A stretch of DNA of 64,000 bases from Ancylostoma caninum (GCA_037903475.1 JBAJFG010000054.1:310001-374000), one strand, 5' to 3'; counted from the stretch's first letter, positions 11,894 to 25,575 are shown. The notes: generated from the sequence alone by a model not told the origin. A program made the numbers and translations.

Positions 11894-14800
11894 ATGGAAT
11901 CGGGAGGCGAATGCGAAGAGAATTTGGCGACACCAGATCTCGTTCGAATAGTGCTGATTGTGGGGATGGGCACGACTGTGTGCCTAATTGGTAGGTGCCG
12001 TTTCTATATTCGGACTTATACCAGCCCACTCTCGAAGTCGTGGTGAAGTCAATTTGCGATGCTCGTGGCTCGCTCAATTACTAGCCTCCTGTTTCGGGCC
12101 ACTGTTATGTCTCGGAGGATGATTGCTTGTTCCAGTCCAGGAAATGCTCACTTGAAACTGGGATCTTAGCAATAGCACCCACGACTTGCGCCGCCGGAAG
12201 AGGGTTAATTCGATCCGGAAAGGGGACATCCGAGAAACAAGAAGCATCGTCTCGCCCGCATAAACACTGCTTCGATGGCTGTTCGTAACGATGTATTTAA
12301 GCATTTCATCATTCCTTTTTTTGCCTTGCCAGAATCCGCGTCGTGAGCGAGCGCTACTTACCATTTAACCCACCATGAAAATCCTACCGTTGAAGTAGAC
12401 GTCTCTGACAACTATCGGAGCTTTGAGGTTGTGAATCCTATACACATGCTTACAGATACTGAAAAGAGGGAAAGGGAGAAATGTGCTCACTGTCAGAAAG
12501 GGTCTTGGACTGACAGAATTTTAGAAATAAAAATTGTCTTGAAAAAATTGCGGCTTGAAACGATGAAAAAAGAACAACTAAAAACGCTGGGGAGATTGAG
12601 AAATCAATAGGTTGTTTGTACCACATTTTCGTGTATTTTGTAAAATAATTTTGTAAAAATTGATGGCCCTTCCCCACTCTCCGACAGTTTTTGATGTACG
12701 AGTATCCACTTTTCTACTGCGCCTAAAATATATCTTGTTTTTATCTGTCAGGCAATTAGGTGAAACATCTTTCAAGAAGATTGCTCATTCACCAATTTCG
12801 AGTGTTTTGAGCGCAAAATGAAACAGATTCCATTCAAAACACTCAAGATTGAAGTAAAAAATGACATGTATGTACGTTAAAGCATATTATGTAGGACGTT
12901 CAGAATTATTTATATTTTTGGTCGGTAGTGTATGTATCATATAACACATCTGTCCCATTATTTGTGTTGCGCACACAATAAGTACATAAAATTCAGGAGT
13001 TCTTTTCAGGACAGTAGTAATCATATAGTAAGCAGATATTTTGCCTTTCCGTGAGCATTCATCAGCTGTTCATTTCTTAGCACAGCTTCAGTTACTTTTC
13101 AGTTCCTGCTCAGGGAATCTAGGAACCGCGTTTTACATGAGATGGTAAGATGCAAATCCCACGATTTAGGCAAGTGTGTTCGTGCAAAACATTTGAACAA
13201 ACAACATTTGGAATCAATAATTCTATGCAGCCAATAGTGAAATTCAAGCATAATTCCTGCTACCCATACAAAACTCATGCATACCCACGCAGAACCGATG
13301 CGCCTCCAAATCCGAACTTTATCAATCCCATGCAGAATCCACGTTTCCTACGTTTCCCGAGTCGGAGTCCTCATGTGGATAGGCGCTTTAAAACTTTGGG
13401 GATCCTGACATTGACGACCTGGCGAGAGCACATTATGTTTTTTTTGTATGTTCATAGATTGCGAAGTCAGGTGCGAAGATTCTTGTAAAGCATAGCAGAG
13501 GTAAGACACGAAGACATGGTTTGAAGTAAATTCCCACTAAGAATCTGATCAGATTTGATTATCAGTGCGGATGGCTTGGAAAAGAACCATGCAGCGCGCT
13601 AATGATGCTCCTTCTACCCGATAGCAAAACATATGATCGAGCAGTTAGGATGAGCTGACCAGCTTATTTTCACATGGTTTACAATATACCACTAACGACT
13701 TTGCTATAGGTTTGAGTGAGCACAACAGCGATGTGTTGGTTTTCAACTCGCTCACATACACCTGTGAGCGTTATCTTCGCACTTCAGGCAGAGACCTAGG
13801 CTATGGGTGTACTATATACAAACTTCATAAATCACAAACACACCCTGAAGGTAAACGAAATTTGAAGTAAAAATTGGATGACTTCTCACCTGCTTAATAT
13901 GTGCCGCTTGTCTCGTTCATTAAGGTGATATGAGTGGAGGTATCTAACATTGGCACAGAAATAGCCCATATAGTCTCGGAAGATTGGTACCCCAGGTTAG
14001 TATCAATACCCACTGCATCCTTCCATGGATATCGCCCCATATCTTAATCTTCAGGACGTCTTGAACTTCTACTCAGCTGTTAGGAGAGCTCCAGCTTCTC
14101 ATGAATAGGTGTACTTGCGAGTGATCAATCTTCTTCACGTTATCAGGAAATCTTTGTGACAGCGTTGCTGCAAATTCGACTTCTTGGAATTGGTATCTGA
14201 AAACTAAGAAGTTGCATTTGGCTGTTTTGGCACAGCGGCAACTACTTTATGGTTGTTTTATAGATTGTTTAATTATTTCATGCATATGAAGGTGCTTTAG
14301 GTCGTCAACAGAAATATAAAAGCAGGCACAAATAATGCAGGTTGCGCCGTAAATATGTAGGGTAACAACAGAATGGTAACACAGAAAAGAATCTACATGC
14401 AGTTTGAAGCATAGTCGTAAGATTTGTGTTTGTTGAGACACATTTACCATAGGGTAACCCTTCAACTCAGGGTATCCCCCTTCAGCTCCAACAACCGCCC
14501 CATGATGTTCAGTGAAGTCTCTGATCGTGGCGAGAAAGTGGTTTAGGCTTACGTCATTCAACGTTTTTAAAGTGCTTCCCAAACTATTCTAAGGTTTCGA
14601 ACTAGGTAGGTCTCGAATACCACCATAGCCTACTAACCGTACGGATTGAGCCTTAAGAAAGGGTGTTCATTCGATGAACCCAGTAGGATCTAAAAAGTAG
14701 CTTTGGCAGAGTCTTGAACCAAACTTTACCTGTCATCCGGAGCACTGTTCCGGCAAAACAAAACAGGCATCCCAATTGAGTTGAATTACAGGGAAAAACA

Positions 14801-17800
14801 CCTTCTTTAGAGGAAAAACGCGCGTTGTTGAGGTATTTCTGGCTCATCTTGTAGACTGGGGAATGCGAGTGACCAAGAGTCAAGTCTGCCAGTTCTGCCA
14901 TTACGCAGAAACAACTACGGATACATAACTAGTCTCTGTTACGTTACTTGAGTATGCGGATATATCGATTCGATTATATCGATACTTATATCGATTCGTG
15001 AAAAATAATGGGCGACTCCAGGCCCTGAATATAGGAAAAATTATGAAGGATCTTGGATTCCTCCCAATAATTTCTATATTGTGAAGCTTTGCAATTCAAA
15101 TTTTCGGTGTTGCAGACAAACATGTTGGTGAATGAGTGAAATCCGTTTATTCCAACTTCTAGGGTTGGCTTTTTTTATATCCGGAGCAGTTTCAAACCGT
15201 CCAGATGTTATAACCAATCATAAAGCTCGCACTAGTGCATACCAGGGACAAGGAGCTTATTGATCTTCCTACTGTACCTTAAGGAGACCTTAAAGTGGGT
15301 ACAGATGCTCTAGGATTACTGAAATAAATCATGGGAGAAAGCAAAACAGCAAATTCATAGTTTTATACCCTAGTGGAAATGTTTTACAGACTAAGACGTA
15401 GTAGTCAATGTTCGTGTACAATTCTTTTTACCGAACAGCAGAAACGGAAACCAATTTCCGTAAGTAATACTCGATGTCGAAGCACTGCAAATTTCACGAT
15501 ACGAAAAGGAAGCATTTTTTCTGGCCATCCCTTCTACTATTTCAACTTTTGTTAGTATGTACTTTCACGTTACCTTGCAAACATTGCATCATATTTAATA
15601 GCGGATATGAACCTTCTTATACAGGAAATGTGAAGTAGTGATGCAAAAGCATCTCTTCGGCTCATTTGCAAAATACAGCATCCGCACGCTTCATGGATAT
15701 GCTTCCGCAAGACTTAGAAACAAGGGATTGGAGAAAAAGCTGTCGCTGAGAGGGTTACATTCTCGAGAGAGTCGCTCAAGGACCGTCGAAATTCCCTTCT
15801 AATTGCAGGAATCGTCCTGAACACGTTGCTGCTGCTGTCCTTCTCCCGGTTGCAGTTCCGGAACACCAACCTCCTCTACCTGTTCCTCCTGGCGGTGTTC
15901 GACATCTTCGTCGAGCTCTCGTTCATGGTGAGTTTCGATGCAGTGCTGAACAACGCTGCGTTTTCGACATTCGAAATGTACTTGAGCGGAAGTGCCCAAA
16001 ATTCGTGGCTGTTCGTGGATGGGTGGCATTTAGCCTTTGCAACCTTTTAGCAGAACATGGCGAATTAGCGCGAGGAGCAAGTGAGGAAGCGGCGCTCGTG
16101 CAGAATAGATGTACTCTTGTGACAAGGTTGCACTTGAGCTCTTGCCAAATTGAGTCGGCTTAGCGACTGCTGACGAGGACCACACATCTTTACCGTTTCC
16201 AGCAACACTAGCTGGGTACTCTGCCCAGGACCCACGACAACTGTCATTCCTCTGGAAGTTGCATGGTGACCAGTGTAAACATAATGGACTCACAACCACT
16301 TCACTTTCTGAGAAAGCTGTGAGCGCTAGAGCAATACGGCCGTTTATAGGCGCAGTTATGGAACCAAACATCTTTTTCTGGGGGTGATTTACACAAACAA
16401 AACTTACTCTAAGAGAGAATATCGCCACAACGCAGCGCCTCAGGGAACAGTTATCCAGACACTTTCGTAATTTCTCATTTTGGATAGATGGGAAGGCGCG
16501 GTTTCATCCAGTAACATTCAAAAAACCTCATTTCAATTATTGCTGGTCTCTAGGGAGCAGAGCAACATGGAAGAAAACCCAGTTCATCGTCTATGTAACT
16601 AGTCGAGTATGGAGTCGACTGTGTTGGCTCTTAGGCTGACTGCAAGCGTTGCGGTCTGTAGAATAATTAACAGGTATCGTCCTCTTTTGCTTTTTTTTGG
16701 GGGGGGAGGGGGGGGGGATATATGCAGTAGGATGACGTATACCTTTACCTATTACCAAGACATCAAATGTGAAAGTTTCAAATGTATCAAGAACAGAGAC
16801 CTATGAACAACAAAAAAGCAACGTTATAATGCAGAATGGAAGGGTAAAATAAATTAAAGTAATTACTGCGGGACATCCACTGAAATATCATGTTGCTCCG
16901 TGATGTACCCATGCTTTGCAGAAATTTTGGTGGAGCACCTCATTTCGAAACCATAGGAGACCCCTTCGCATATTGATTATCATGGACGCAAGGGGGGGGG
17001 GGCGGCGAAGCTTAACTTCGCATATTACTGAACGCCACATTGGACGGAACTCCATCTTCATGCGATCAATTGGACATCCCATCTGAGGATGATTAACAAA
17101 TTGCGGATGGCGCACATTTTTGTATGCCGAGCTCCGCCAGAGGGCGTTTTTCTGATAATTCACCACTTGCACCTCCTGACCAGTGGGGGACGTTCTGTGG
17201 ACATAAAGAGCCCATTTGGTCTGATATACCGTATGCATCACGTGATCACATAATGACGAAACGGCGTGATACACCATGTGCATCACGTTGCCGGCAATGT
17301 ATTAATCTCACACAACGTCGGCGATCTGCAGCGAAAGTCCTGATTCCCAGACTCGTCTGCAGTGCAGTATGTTCTAGGGTTAGATAGATCCAAGTTCACA
17401 ACAGGTGTGGCTTACTGTTGCGGCAACCAAAATGGCATTTGCAGATAGTGTAAGCCTTGTTATTGTCAAAATGTGAGGTGTCTTTGAATGATTGAGACAT
17501 TCGAGATTCCTTTCAGTCTTCAAACTTTTTCTCTTCTTTTAGAAAACTTCAGGATATGCTAACGACCATATACACCTACCACCTAGTGCCACCTATCAGG
17601 GACAGTTCCAGCATTGCGGGGCCAGTAATCATTTTAATACAGGGCGAAGAACTCATCAGTAAATGATTGAAAATCGTAAAAGTTGGCGAAGTACTGCTCG
17701 GTCAAGGAGTGCTCAAGCTACCAGGCAATATGTTAGATGGAAAGCTAGAGGTCAGACAAGAGTGGCATGTATGGCACCGCGGTCAGTGTCTGCTCCTTTC

Positions 17801-20800
17801 ACTGTCCATGAATTAATAAAGTCATTTGAGGGTGCATTTCGTGGAGCAAAATGTGCACCTCGACACGTTGGTGTTCCTTTCCTCCGACAGTGATGGACGT
17901 CGCCCTAATTTAACTATTGCAAACGCTGCTGTTTTCCATTATGTTGCATAGCAGTGACTCCGGTAGAGCATACCCTGCTCCTCAACTCAGGAGATCGCCG
18001 ATTACGGAAATGCGTTTGAGGAGACGTATCGCCCGAAAAAAAAAGCGTTGGAAGCGATGCCTCACGGTTGTGTGGCTGAGGAACACCGGGATGAATGTCA
18101 TGATAATGTTGTCATCCCTTCTTCTCCTAGTAGTGCTCCATAGGAGCTCTACTAAGAAAATCACTTGAATTGAGTGTTCGTACATTTTTGCGCCTAGACA
18201 ACAAATGGTGCTTCGCCATGTTCTTCCATACCTATGGTGCAAATGCTCAGAGAGCATAGTATCACATTTCCACGTACCATGGGTATAGGTCACGAGGGTT
18301 GCAAGAAAGAACTTTTGTGAGTTGTCTCAATCATCCCGACAACCATTGTGACTAAGGAAAGGAAAGCTGCAAGCTAGCAAAAGAAAGCAAGTAAATGCCG
18401 CCTATGGAAGGGATTTATTTGTTTTGAAGCATTAAAATTACGCTACCAAGGCATACGTTTTTCGCTCAATTTTTCACCTGTATTGGACGGAATTTTTTAA
18501 ACAATATTTGGAAAAAGTCTGCTTTGGAGAATTATGCTACGCTGACCGCAGGTTTTTGGTTTTCGTCCATTCATTCATTACTTAGCCGCTTTGGCAGCAC
18601 AATGATAGAGTGCATTTTATAGCGCGTTATGATGTGCTTGTCAATAGAATGCGGAAGTGCGGCTTATGCGCAGTATCTACACATTTGGTTAAGTGAAAGC
18701 CCTTACCTGAGCTCATTTTATATCAATTCATGCGTCCACTAGCATCGTACATGGACACTTACGTACCACTCGGACGCGTACCATCAGGCAATTTTGCCTT
18801 TTTGAACTCCGGTGGAAACAGCCAAACTTGGTTCGAAAGCTGGCTCAACTCGCTCTAGCAAATCTCAGTCTTCTTAGGTGAAAAATAACTTGCTTGTCCT
18901 GGGGAAGAACGGCGAAGAGCAGCTTTCTATAAGCGGTCTCATCCAGACCTGACCCGCGCACGTAGTAGTTGGTTTTTAATTGAAGACTTTCGAGATAATT
19001 TCTAGGCCATCCTCATCATTTACAAAACGACAACTGCGTTTTCCTGAGGGTTGAACATTACCAAAATAGATTTAGATTAGGCTAATCGTATAAAAACACT
19101 CCTGCTGGTTGCTTCAATCTCCTATCGGTTTTCTGCCAAACACACTGACGTAATTGGCAAACTAATGCTATCGGATATTTCTTGGAATTGGGTCGAATAA
19201 ATTTATAATGTACTTCCCATTTTTTGTACCATTTTCAAGCAGATGGCTGTGGAAGTCCTCGAATGGAAAATACGTCAGGTAGAGAATACATGTGCTCCTG
19301 CACACACCCCGCTCCGTGCTATGATACATAGACATCTACTAGGTGTGAGCAAAAGTTCTTGGGCTGTTGGAACTAATTTTTTAAAACGTCGCAACACGGC
19401 CAGACCTCAGCGCGAGAATCTCATAGGATCAAAACAAAAACGAGTTCCAGTTTGAAGAACGGAAATTTCAAAGCCATCTGTGAGCTTATAAACGGTTGAA
19501 AGAACTCACCCACCTGCAGTGCAGAATGGAAAGTAGTAGTAAGTAATATCAACATTTGCGTGGTGTTCCAATGCGATACGAAATGACTTTTCCGGAAGTC
19601 AGGTTTGTACTCGAAGAGTGATCATCGCAGTCTTCTAATAAGGTCCGTATTCTTTTTTCTTCATTGCGTTTTGAACCTTTTCAAGATGGGAATTCCGGCC
19701 TTTAGGACACTATAGCCCATTTGCGAGAAAATTGTCCACAACAACTACTATTCATTAAAGGTTTTACAGCGGCTGTTAAGCCATGTGAACTTGTAAAGGT
19801 AGTGATGTGATAGAGACAACCGTGAAAGTACACAAGGTGGGTCAGGAACTCGAAGTCCAGGTGTGCAATTTTTTTGCACTGCTGACACTGCAAAATGCTG
19901 GCATATGGTATCCAGCATCGGTAGTGGACCCTATCTTCCACCTCTTTCAGCTTTCTGTTCAAAAGTTTATCTTTGACTACGTCGAGCAAAGAAGAGTAAT
20001 GATGGACGATCGCTAACCGTTTGAAAAGTTTGCAGTGGACGACTCCAATTTGAAGGACGACTTTAATTTCATGAATGCTTTATAATGCTTGCGTTCTGCA
20101 GGCGTGACGGACTTATACTTTTTATAGTAATTAATTAAATACTATACAACATAGATAACTCATACATATGTACATATATCTGGAATATCTGATGTATTCT
20201 TCTAATATAGCTAATGTATCTAATAAGTGTAATGCAGCTAATTTTATGTACTATGCTATACCACTTTTGAAATTGGAATACCGATTTTTGGGACACTGTA
20301 GTCCATTTGTAGGATTAGTCGTCGATGTTCAGAGCACTTTTTCGTAGTCAAGGCGCATAGTCCCTCACATCCTTTGTAGGAATTTTCGCCATTGTAAAAA
20401 CCAACTATGCAGCTGCAAGGAGCAGCAAAACAGCTGAAGATAATTCGCTAAATGATTTTGAATACAGCTATTTCCGTTTATAAAAAAAACGCTTCGGAAA
20501 GACTTGGCACTGTGCCACTGTCGCCTTGATATTTGGGCGGGCAGTCAGCAATGAAACGCCATTGCCAGCTTACTACATTGAGTAATTTGCTGTAACACGG
20601 GGCTTTGGAACTGTGAGTAGCATGACTTAGAGCATGTTCAAATTGGTCATGGGATTGGGTTTCCTAACTGTAAGTCGTCGTTTCAAACTTGTAGCTCAGC
20701 GCGTCAGCGTATGGAAAACATAGGAAATATTTGGAAAAATTCTGTTCAACCATTTTTGAGGGGACGATCGTTAGAAGAGGAACTGTTTGTCTGAATTTCT

Positions 20801-23800
20801 CTCAAAATCCCTTCTCGAAGGAGATTTCTCACTCGTTGTACATTTCTCACGGAACGCCTCTGTTAAAAACCGATCGATTTATTGATTTTGAGCACAGACA
20901 TTACGTGCACTATTGGTTATCGAGGCTTGAAGGGATGACTATCACTGTTGCGAAATCTTGTTAACCCCAAGAAATTGCTCCCATTTGGTTGAGTAACATA
21001 CATATTATACAATAGGCGAGGAACTCCATGAATAGGGTTGGATAAAAGAATTCAGTAGTGCGGACCCACTAGCACGTACCACATCATAGTATCAATCAAA
21101 AATGACAGGGGTCCCATAAACGATGTGTTGTTACACGATGACAGGATTGCTGGGTACAGATTGTGCGGGGCGTTCATCCGTGCCATTGGAATCGCCTATA
21201 ACTAGGTGAAGAGTAGTCTGGGCGATAGGATTTTATTTCCAAGAGAATCCTTCCATCCAGAACTACGCTTTTACTCAGGTGACAAATTTTAGTGAGATTC
21301 TCTGTCTTAAAATCTTCTTGTGGAATTAATTCGCATTCTATTTTGTTAGAATGACTTGGCATTTTCGACTGTAAGTAAAAGTGGCATTAGCGAACAAATA
21401 ATTCCACTCTGCTGTTTATTAGTGAGCTATAGTTCTCGTATGCTTGAATTTTGGAGCACGCTACCGAAGGGAACTAGGACTTCCAATGGCCACATATACC
21501 TTCTTCTAAGGGCTGTACATGTACCTGAGAGGAGCTGAGTCTTTCGTCAAGATCCAGCGCTCACCACTTATTGGTTCGGACGAATGACTACGTTCACGCC
21601 TCATTGTAAGCAAATGTTTGTCCTGAAAAATAAATCCTTGAGCACCGATGAGCCGACAAAATAAAACATTTCGCCTCTCCTCCATTATTGAATCACAATT
21701 CATGAGCTGGAAAGTGCAGGCGTTATGTGAGAATCATCGAGTACATGGGAAATCCACAGTATTGGCCTTGCAATGCCAATAGGAAGATTTTCCAAAGAAA
21801 TTGTATCCTCAGTGTCTAAGCAAGTCACAAAAAGTGGCCACATGAGATGCAGTATAATTAAGGTAGTCTCGGAATAGCGTGGATCTCAGTGGATTTCAAG
21901 GCAGTGGTGTATTTAAAGGATCGTGATAACACGAAAATATGGACATATCGATAGCACCAAGCATAGTCGCGATATTTCAGATGATGTTTCCCTCGGCACT
22001 GATTTGGGAATACTTCCGAGTAGAATTCCTTTACGTGGCATGGCACCATTACATTCGCTACATCTCCACGTGTGCACAGGTACGTATTCTTCTTCAGCAA
22101 TTGAATACTATGCATCTTTAGTTATGCTTGATTCATCGAGCTGAGCAGTTTAGTGTTTAAGAACGTTCAGCGGGTATTTTCTCAGTATTCATTTAATAAT
22201 TTATTCAATTACACAGCTATATTCAGTTGCTGAAATGTTTTGAGCTTACTCTGGAAGGATACGTGGTCGTTGTGGCCAATCATAACGAGGTGTACATATG
22301 TAGCTTTACGAAGCTTGCGACGCTGATCTCAGAACCGTTTTCAAATTTCTCGAATCTCCTCTCTGTGATAAGTTATGCCCAATTTTGGTGCTGAGCTGCA
22401 AGCCCTGAGTTTAAAGTACACGGTCGGTTCGTAGCGCAAAGGTAAGTTTCCCTTTCTTCAAAAACGCCTTCACCAGCTCGAATGTTACGGAAGATTCTCC
22501 TATATATCAGCATAAAATGGCAATAAAGCTGCTTTGAAGAACGAGGGGCTTACCTTTGACTGCGAGCCCATTTACGGGGTTTGGAGTGAACGCCGAACAC
22601 TGCATGTGATAACGCGCAACTTGTTTCGAGTGGCCACATTGATAAAGTATGCTTCCCTTATTAGTAGGCGAAGCAAGATTATGACGAAGTCGGAGGCGTG
22701 GTAATCGAGAAAAGATAATGGAAACGTAGTGATCGGTGAAAAGAGCGGTTGACCCCATAGAATAGACACACCTCTTCCACTCAGCCCTAATTGCTTTCCA
22801 AGTAGGCCAAATCCTGTTCGGCTCTCAGGAAGATCCGAAAATGAGATGCTCATTGGCTTGCACTATCAGGATCTCGTGCATGTAAAAAGTGCCCCGCAAT
22901 AACAGTAACGTGAACAGCCTCACAACAATGTGATTGCTCGTGACCACTAGAATTTGTTCATTACCTAGAACGTCATCCAGGAGTGCAGAAAAGGGCAGAT
23001 GGTTTGGCACCTTTGCTGTACGAGCAGGGTTTTGACATTGGAGAGGGGTCCTCTAGGTAGAACGCTGTTGGGAGACGTGGCCCTTTGATGGGAAACCTCC
23101 TGGCTTTTCTTGTACAGCTGTAGCGAGTCTTACCAAGGCCAGTGTTTAGTTACGTATCGGTAATCGTATTCCAATCGCAACTTGGTTGTGGGTCAAAAGT
23201 AGTGGGGGGGGGCAGCCAGCTGTGGTTTGAACCAGTAACACTTAGTGCATCTGAAGAGTGTGTCTTAGCATGTAGTTCCCTCATGTTGTATCATTTTGTA
23301 TTTCAGTGTTTACGCATCTTTTTGAATCTTAGCGTTTAAAGATCTGCATTGCAGGTTCTCATCGCCGCCTCCACTCTGCTCATAGTTTCGGCATCGTTTG
23401 AGCGCTATGTTTGTTCCTTTAGCTCAGCTGCAGGAATCAAGCCAAAAAATCGAATGCTTGTCGTAGCTGTGGTCATCTTGTCGGCGTTTATTATGAAGGT
23501 AAGCGAATAGAGTTCTTCAGAGAGTTGGGCCCCTCATTTTCGCAGAAGCGTCTATAAATTGCAATTTGAATTCTTTTCCAGTTTGTGAAACGTTTTCCAT
23601 AGTAATGTTCTATCTCAGAGCGTAAGCGCTTGCCAAGGATCAAAATCATAAATACAATATTAGATTCTAACGAAAGAATTTTCATGTTATTTATTTGAAT
23701 TTCTTTTTCCCGCCCAAAAAAATAATACGAAGTTTTCAGTCTGTAGCTTTTTGCTCCGATTATCTATATTTTTAGTTTTAATACATTAGTCAGCAAAATG

Positions 23801-24615
23801 GCAATATAAAATAGCAAATTGTAACCAACTATTCTCCAGGGTTCGGTGTACTTCGAATTAGAGCTACAAGCTCTTCCAAACTGTCCTCCATTCACCAACT
23901 TACGACTTGACCTCTCTGAAATAACCCGAAGGTGAGCTGCTGTACCTATCGAAAGAGTAAAAATAAACAAATTATTGATTTTAGTGATATTTACAAGACG
24001 GTATGGATGTTCTGGTGTCGCAATTTCCTGAACGTCTTTCTTCCGTTCTCCTTGCTGCTAATGCTGAATTCGGCAACCATTGCTAATCTCAACAAGAACT
24101 CAAGGAACTTTCTCGCAGAGGTAAGAAAAGCGTCACTCTCAATATGGACGGAAGCACTTTTGTTTTTGACAGGTACGCTGATTCTTCTTGAATTAGTCGT
24201 TTTTAAGCAGCTCCCCACGCTTCTTCCTGGCGGAACTCATGCATCGCTGGCCAGGCGCAAAAAGAAGGACGCAACCCGAACGCTCGCCGCTCTAGTGACT
24301 ATCTACCTGCTGACGAACACTCTCAACCTGCTACTCACCATCATGGAGTTCATTGACCCTGAGTTCTTGAGAGAATTAGCAGAAGGCCGCGTCTACAAGT
24401 AAGAAATTTCCTCCCTATTTCGCAAAAACCTTTACCACAACTCTCTCGATTGCAGCTACCTCGCCGACCTGTCTTCGCTTCTGACCATCTCGTCAACTGC
24501 TAGTCGACTGCCCGTCTACTACCACTGCAACCATGAGATTCGGAAGCAGCTCAGACACTTCTTTGGTCAATTCCATCTTAAAAAGCATATCGCTGTAAGA
24601 CAGCAGCATTTATAA
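11894..24615 (+). CDS. Rhodopsin-type G-protein-coupled receptor, orphan, neuropeptide-receptor-like
   Basis: Eight exons join in phase to 344 residues: 11894-11990, 15809-15927, 21981-22079, 23355-23498, 23840-23931, 23985-24120, 24211-24398 and 24456-24615 (TAA). TM1 carries GIVLN with Asn37, TM2 LAVFD with Asp64, and TM3 ends in ERY (121-123), a DRY variant. TM4 lies about 139-152. The second extracellular loop has Cys168 (LPNCPP). TM5 has a proline (FLNVFLPFSLLL, Pro204), the third inner loop is basic (RRKKK), and TM6 lacks CWxP. TM7 reads SRLPVYY, a PxxY motif without the usual Asn, followed by a basic tail. The cysteine usually found at position 3.25 is absent (Ile97). The receptor should act at the plasma membrane through heterotrimeric G proteins. 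The ligand is unknown. The exon 7 acceptor at 24211 is chosen because the alternative reads extra sequence through the third loop. Confidence 0.85.
11991..15808 (+). other. Intron 1 of the GPCR gene
   Basis: The donor is ATTG|gtaggt and the acceptor is aattgcag|GA, interrupting a glycine codon in phase 1. The 3.8-kb intron is large. I see no nested gene in it. It holds a small inverted repeat (gagtgttttga near 12798 with tcaaaacactc near 12835). Confidence 0.75.
16699..16717 (+). repeat. Poly(G) tract, G8-A-G10
   Basis: Eight Gs, one A and ten Gs in a row follow a run of Ts. Other long G runs occur at 16992-17002 (11 G), 23204-23212 (9 G) and 50360-50368 (9 G). Such runs can form G-quadruplexes and are known deletion hot spots in nematodes lacking the FANCJ-type helicase DOG-1. 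Confidence 0.85.
16992..17002 (+). repeat. Poly(G) tract, 11 G
   Basis: Uninterrupted run of 11 guanines in intron 2 of the GPCR gene, less than 300 bases from the G8-A-G10 tract. Confidence 0.9.
19688..20330. repeat. Diverged direct repeat pair
   Basis: gggaattccgg...ggacactatagcccattt at about 19688-19723 recurs as ttggaataccg...ggacactgtagtccattt at about 20273-20309. The two are clearly related but changed at about one base in five. The shared part overlaps the end of the minus-strand open frame at 19702, so that frame may belong to a repeated element. Confidence 0.5.
19702..20085 (-). other. Unassigned open frame with a C2H2-like pattern
   Basis: On the minus strand the frame is open from about 20085 to a stop at 19702; the first methionine is at 19989. 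The peptide is rich in charged residues (KDKLLNRKLKEVEDRVHYR) and contains LQCQQC followed after 12 residues by HLVYFH, giving C-x2-C-x12-H-x4-H, the spacing of a degenerate C2H2 finger. I found no splice partners, and it lies in an intron of the GPCR on the opposite strand. It could be a nested exon, a transposon remnant or chance. Confidence 0.25.
22080..23354 (+). other. Intron 3 of the GPCR gene
   Basis: The donor is GCACAG|gtacgt and the acceptor is cattgcag|GTT, phase 0. It contains a 9-base poly(G) run at 23204-23212 and no recognisable gene. Confidence 0.75.
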
Positions 24616-25559
24616 GGATTGCTCTCTCGTCATTCATCACTGGTGCCTATTAAGACGTGTATAGATCAATATCAAAGTTGCAGATGTGAAAAAAAAGGTT
24701 CATCAATTTCATTTATCAAGTGAGGATCCTCTTCCGTGGATTTCATCGGACATTTACCACCCGCGCGCGTCAGGCCCCCGTGCGACAGTATGACGAAACC
24801 TGCTGTTTTTGGTGTTTTCTCAGGAAGGACAGTTCATCTCCAATCTACAGTAAGGTGCCGAAGTGAACTTGGGCATTTTATGAACTAACTATGGATGGAT
24901 TTTCTAAGTTCAAACGGCAAAATGGCCTGATGAGAGGGTGGTTAGTGTCCGTAGACGTCTTCACGTTGTAAATAGAGCGTATTTTTGTCAGTGGTCCACA
25001 ATCTCTCACCTTCAGCCATCTCTAGGTGTGGAAAGTGTTCTCAGCACAGTAGAATCAAAGTGAAAGACCGTCGATGGAGATGTTTCCAGCTGTAGATCCC
25101 AGAATAATTGTTAATCTGTATGTCCCAGAATAATTGGTCCTTCCTTATACTGAGATGGCCAAATCTATTGTAAAGAGGTGCAATATTTGTACAGTGTCTT
25201 CCTTTGCTAGTCATATTTTCCTTTTACTCTTAATATTCCGTGTGGAAATGAAACTCAGGAGCTGTAAAGTCTTTTAGAAGCTTTAATAATGTCAGGGTAT
25301 ATGAGCAACTAGTTAAAGAGCCGTTGTTACCAGTGAATCCGCATTCAACCTCTTCGACCATGATTTAACCCTAGTATTTGCTGAACGACATGGAAAATGG
25401 AAAACTATCCAACGGTATCCCGAGACTCCACCGATCATAGATAAGGCCTCAGAGATCCCCGCGACTCTAGAACAGGTCCAAGCGATACGGCATGGCAATA
25501 AATACGCATTTTTCCACAGTGTTTCAATTTGAACAGGTGAGGTCTGGCGGATACACTAG
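24616..25559. other. Spacer downstream of the GPCR, no recognised gene
   Basis: This includes the 3' UTR of the GPCR. I could not place a polyadenylation signal with confidence; the first clear aataaa is near 25,496, rather far away. Confidence 0.4.
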
Positions 25560-25575
25560 ATGGGATGCATCCCAT
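25560..25575. other. 16-bp perfect palindrome
   Basis: ATGGGATGCATCCCAT is self-complementary and lies about 27 bases before the palindromic repeat cluster. Confidence 0.6.

Larger units (their letters stand above)
15928..21980 (+). other. Intron 2 of the GPCR gene
   Basis: The donor is TTCATG|gtgagt and the acceptor is atatttcag|ATG, phase 0. This 6.05-kb intron carries poly(G) tracts (16699-16717 and 16992-17002), a diverged repeat pair near 19.7 and 20.3 kb, and a minus-strand open frame with a finger-like Cys/His pattern. No certain nested gene is seen. Confidence 0.75.

Noticed and set aside
24121..24210. Reading GPCR exon 6 straight through into exon 7
   Set aside because: The frame is open, but gtaaga and aagcag flank 90 bases that would add a hydrophobic insert to the third inner loop; an intron fits better.
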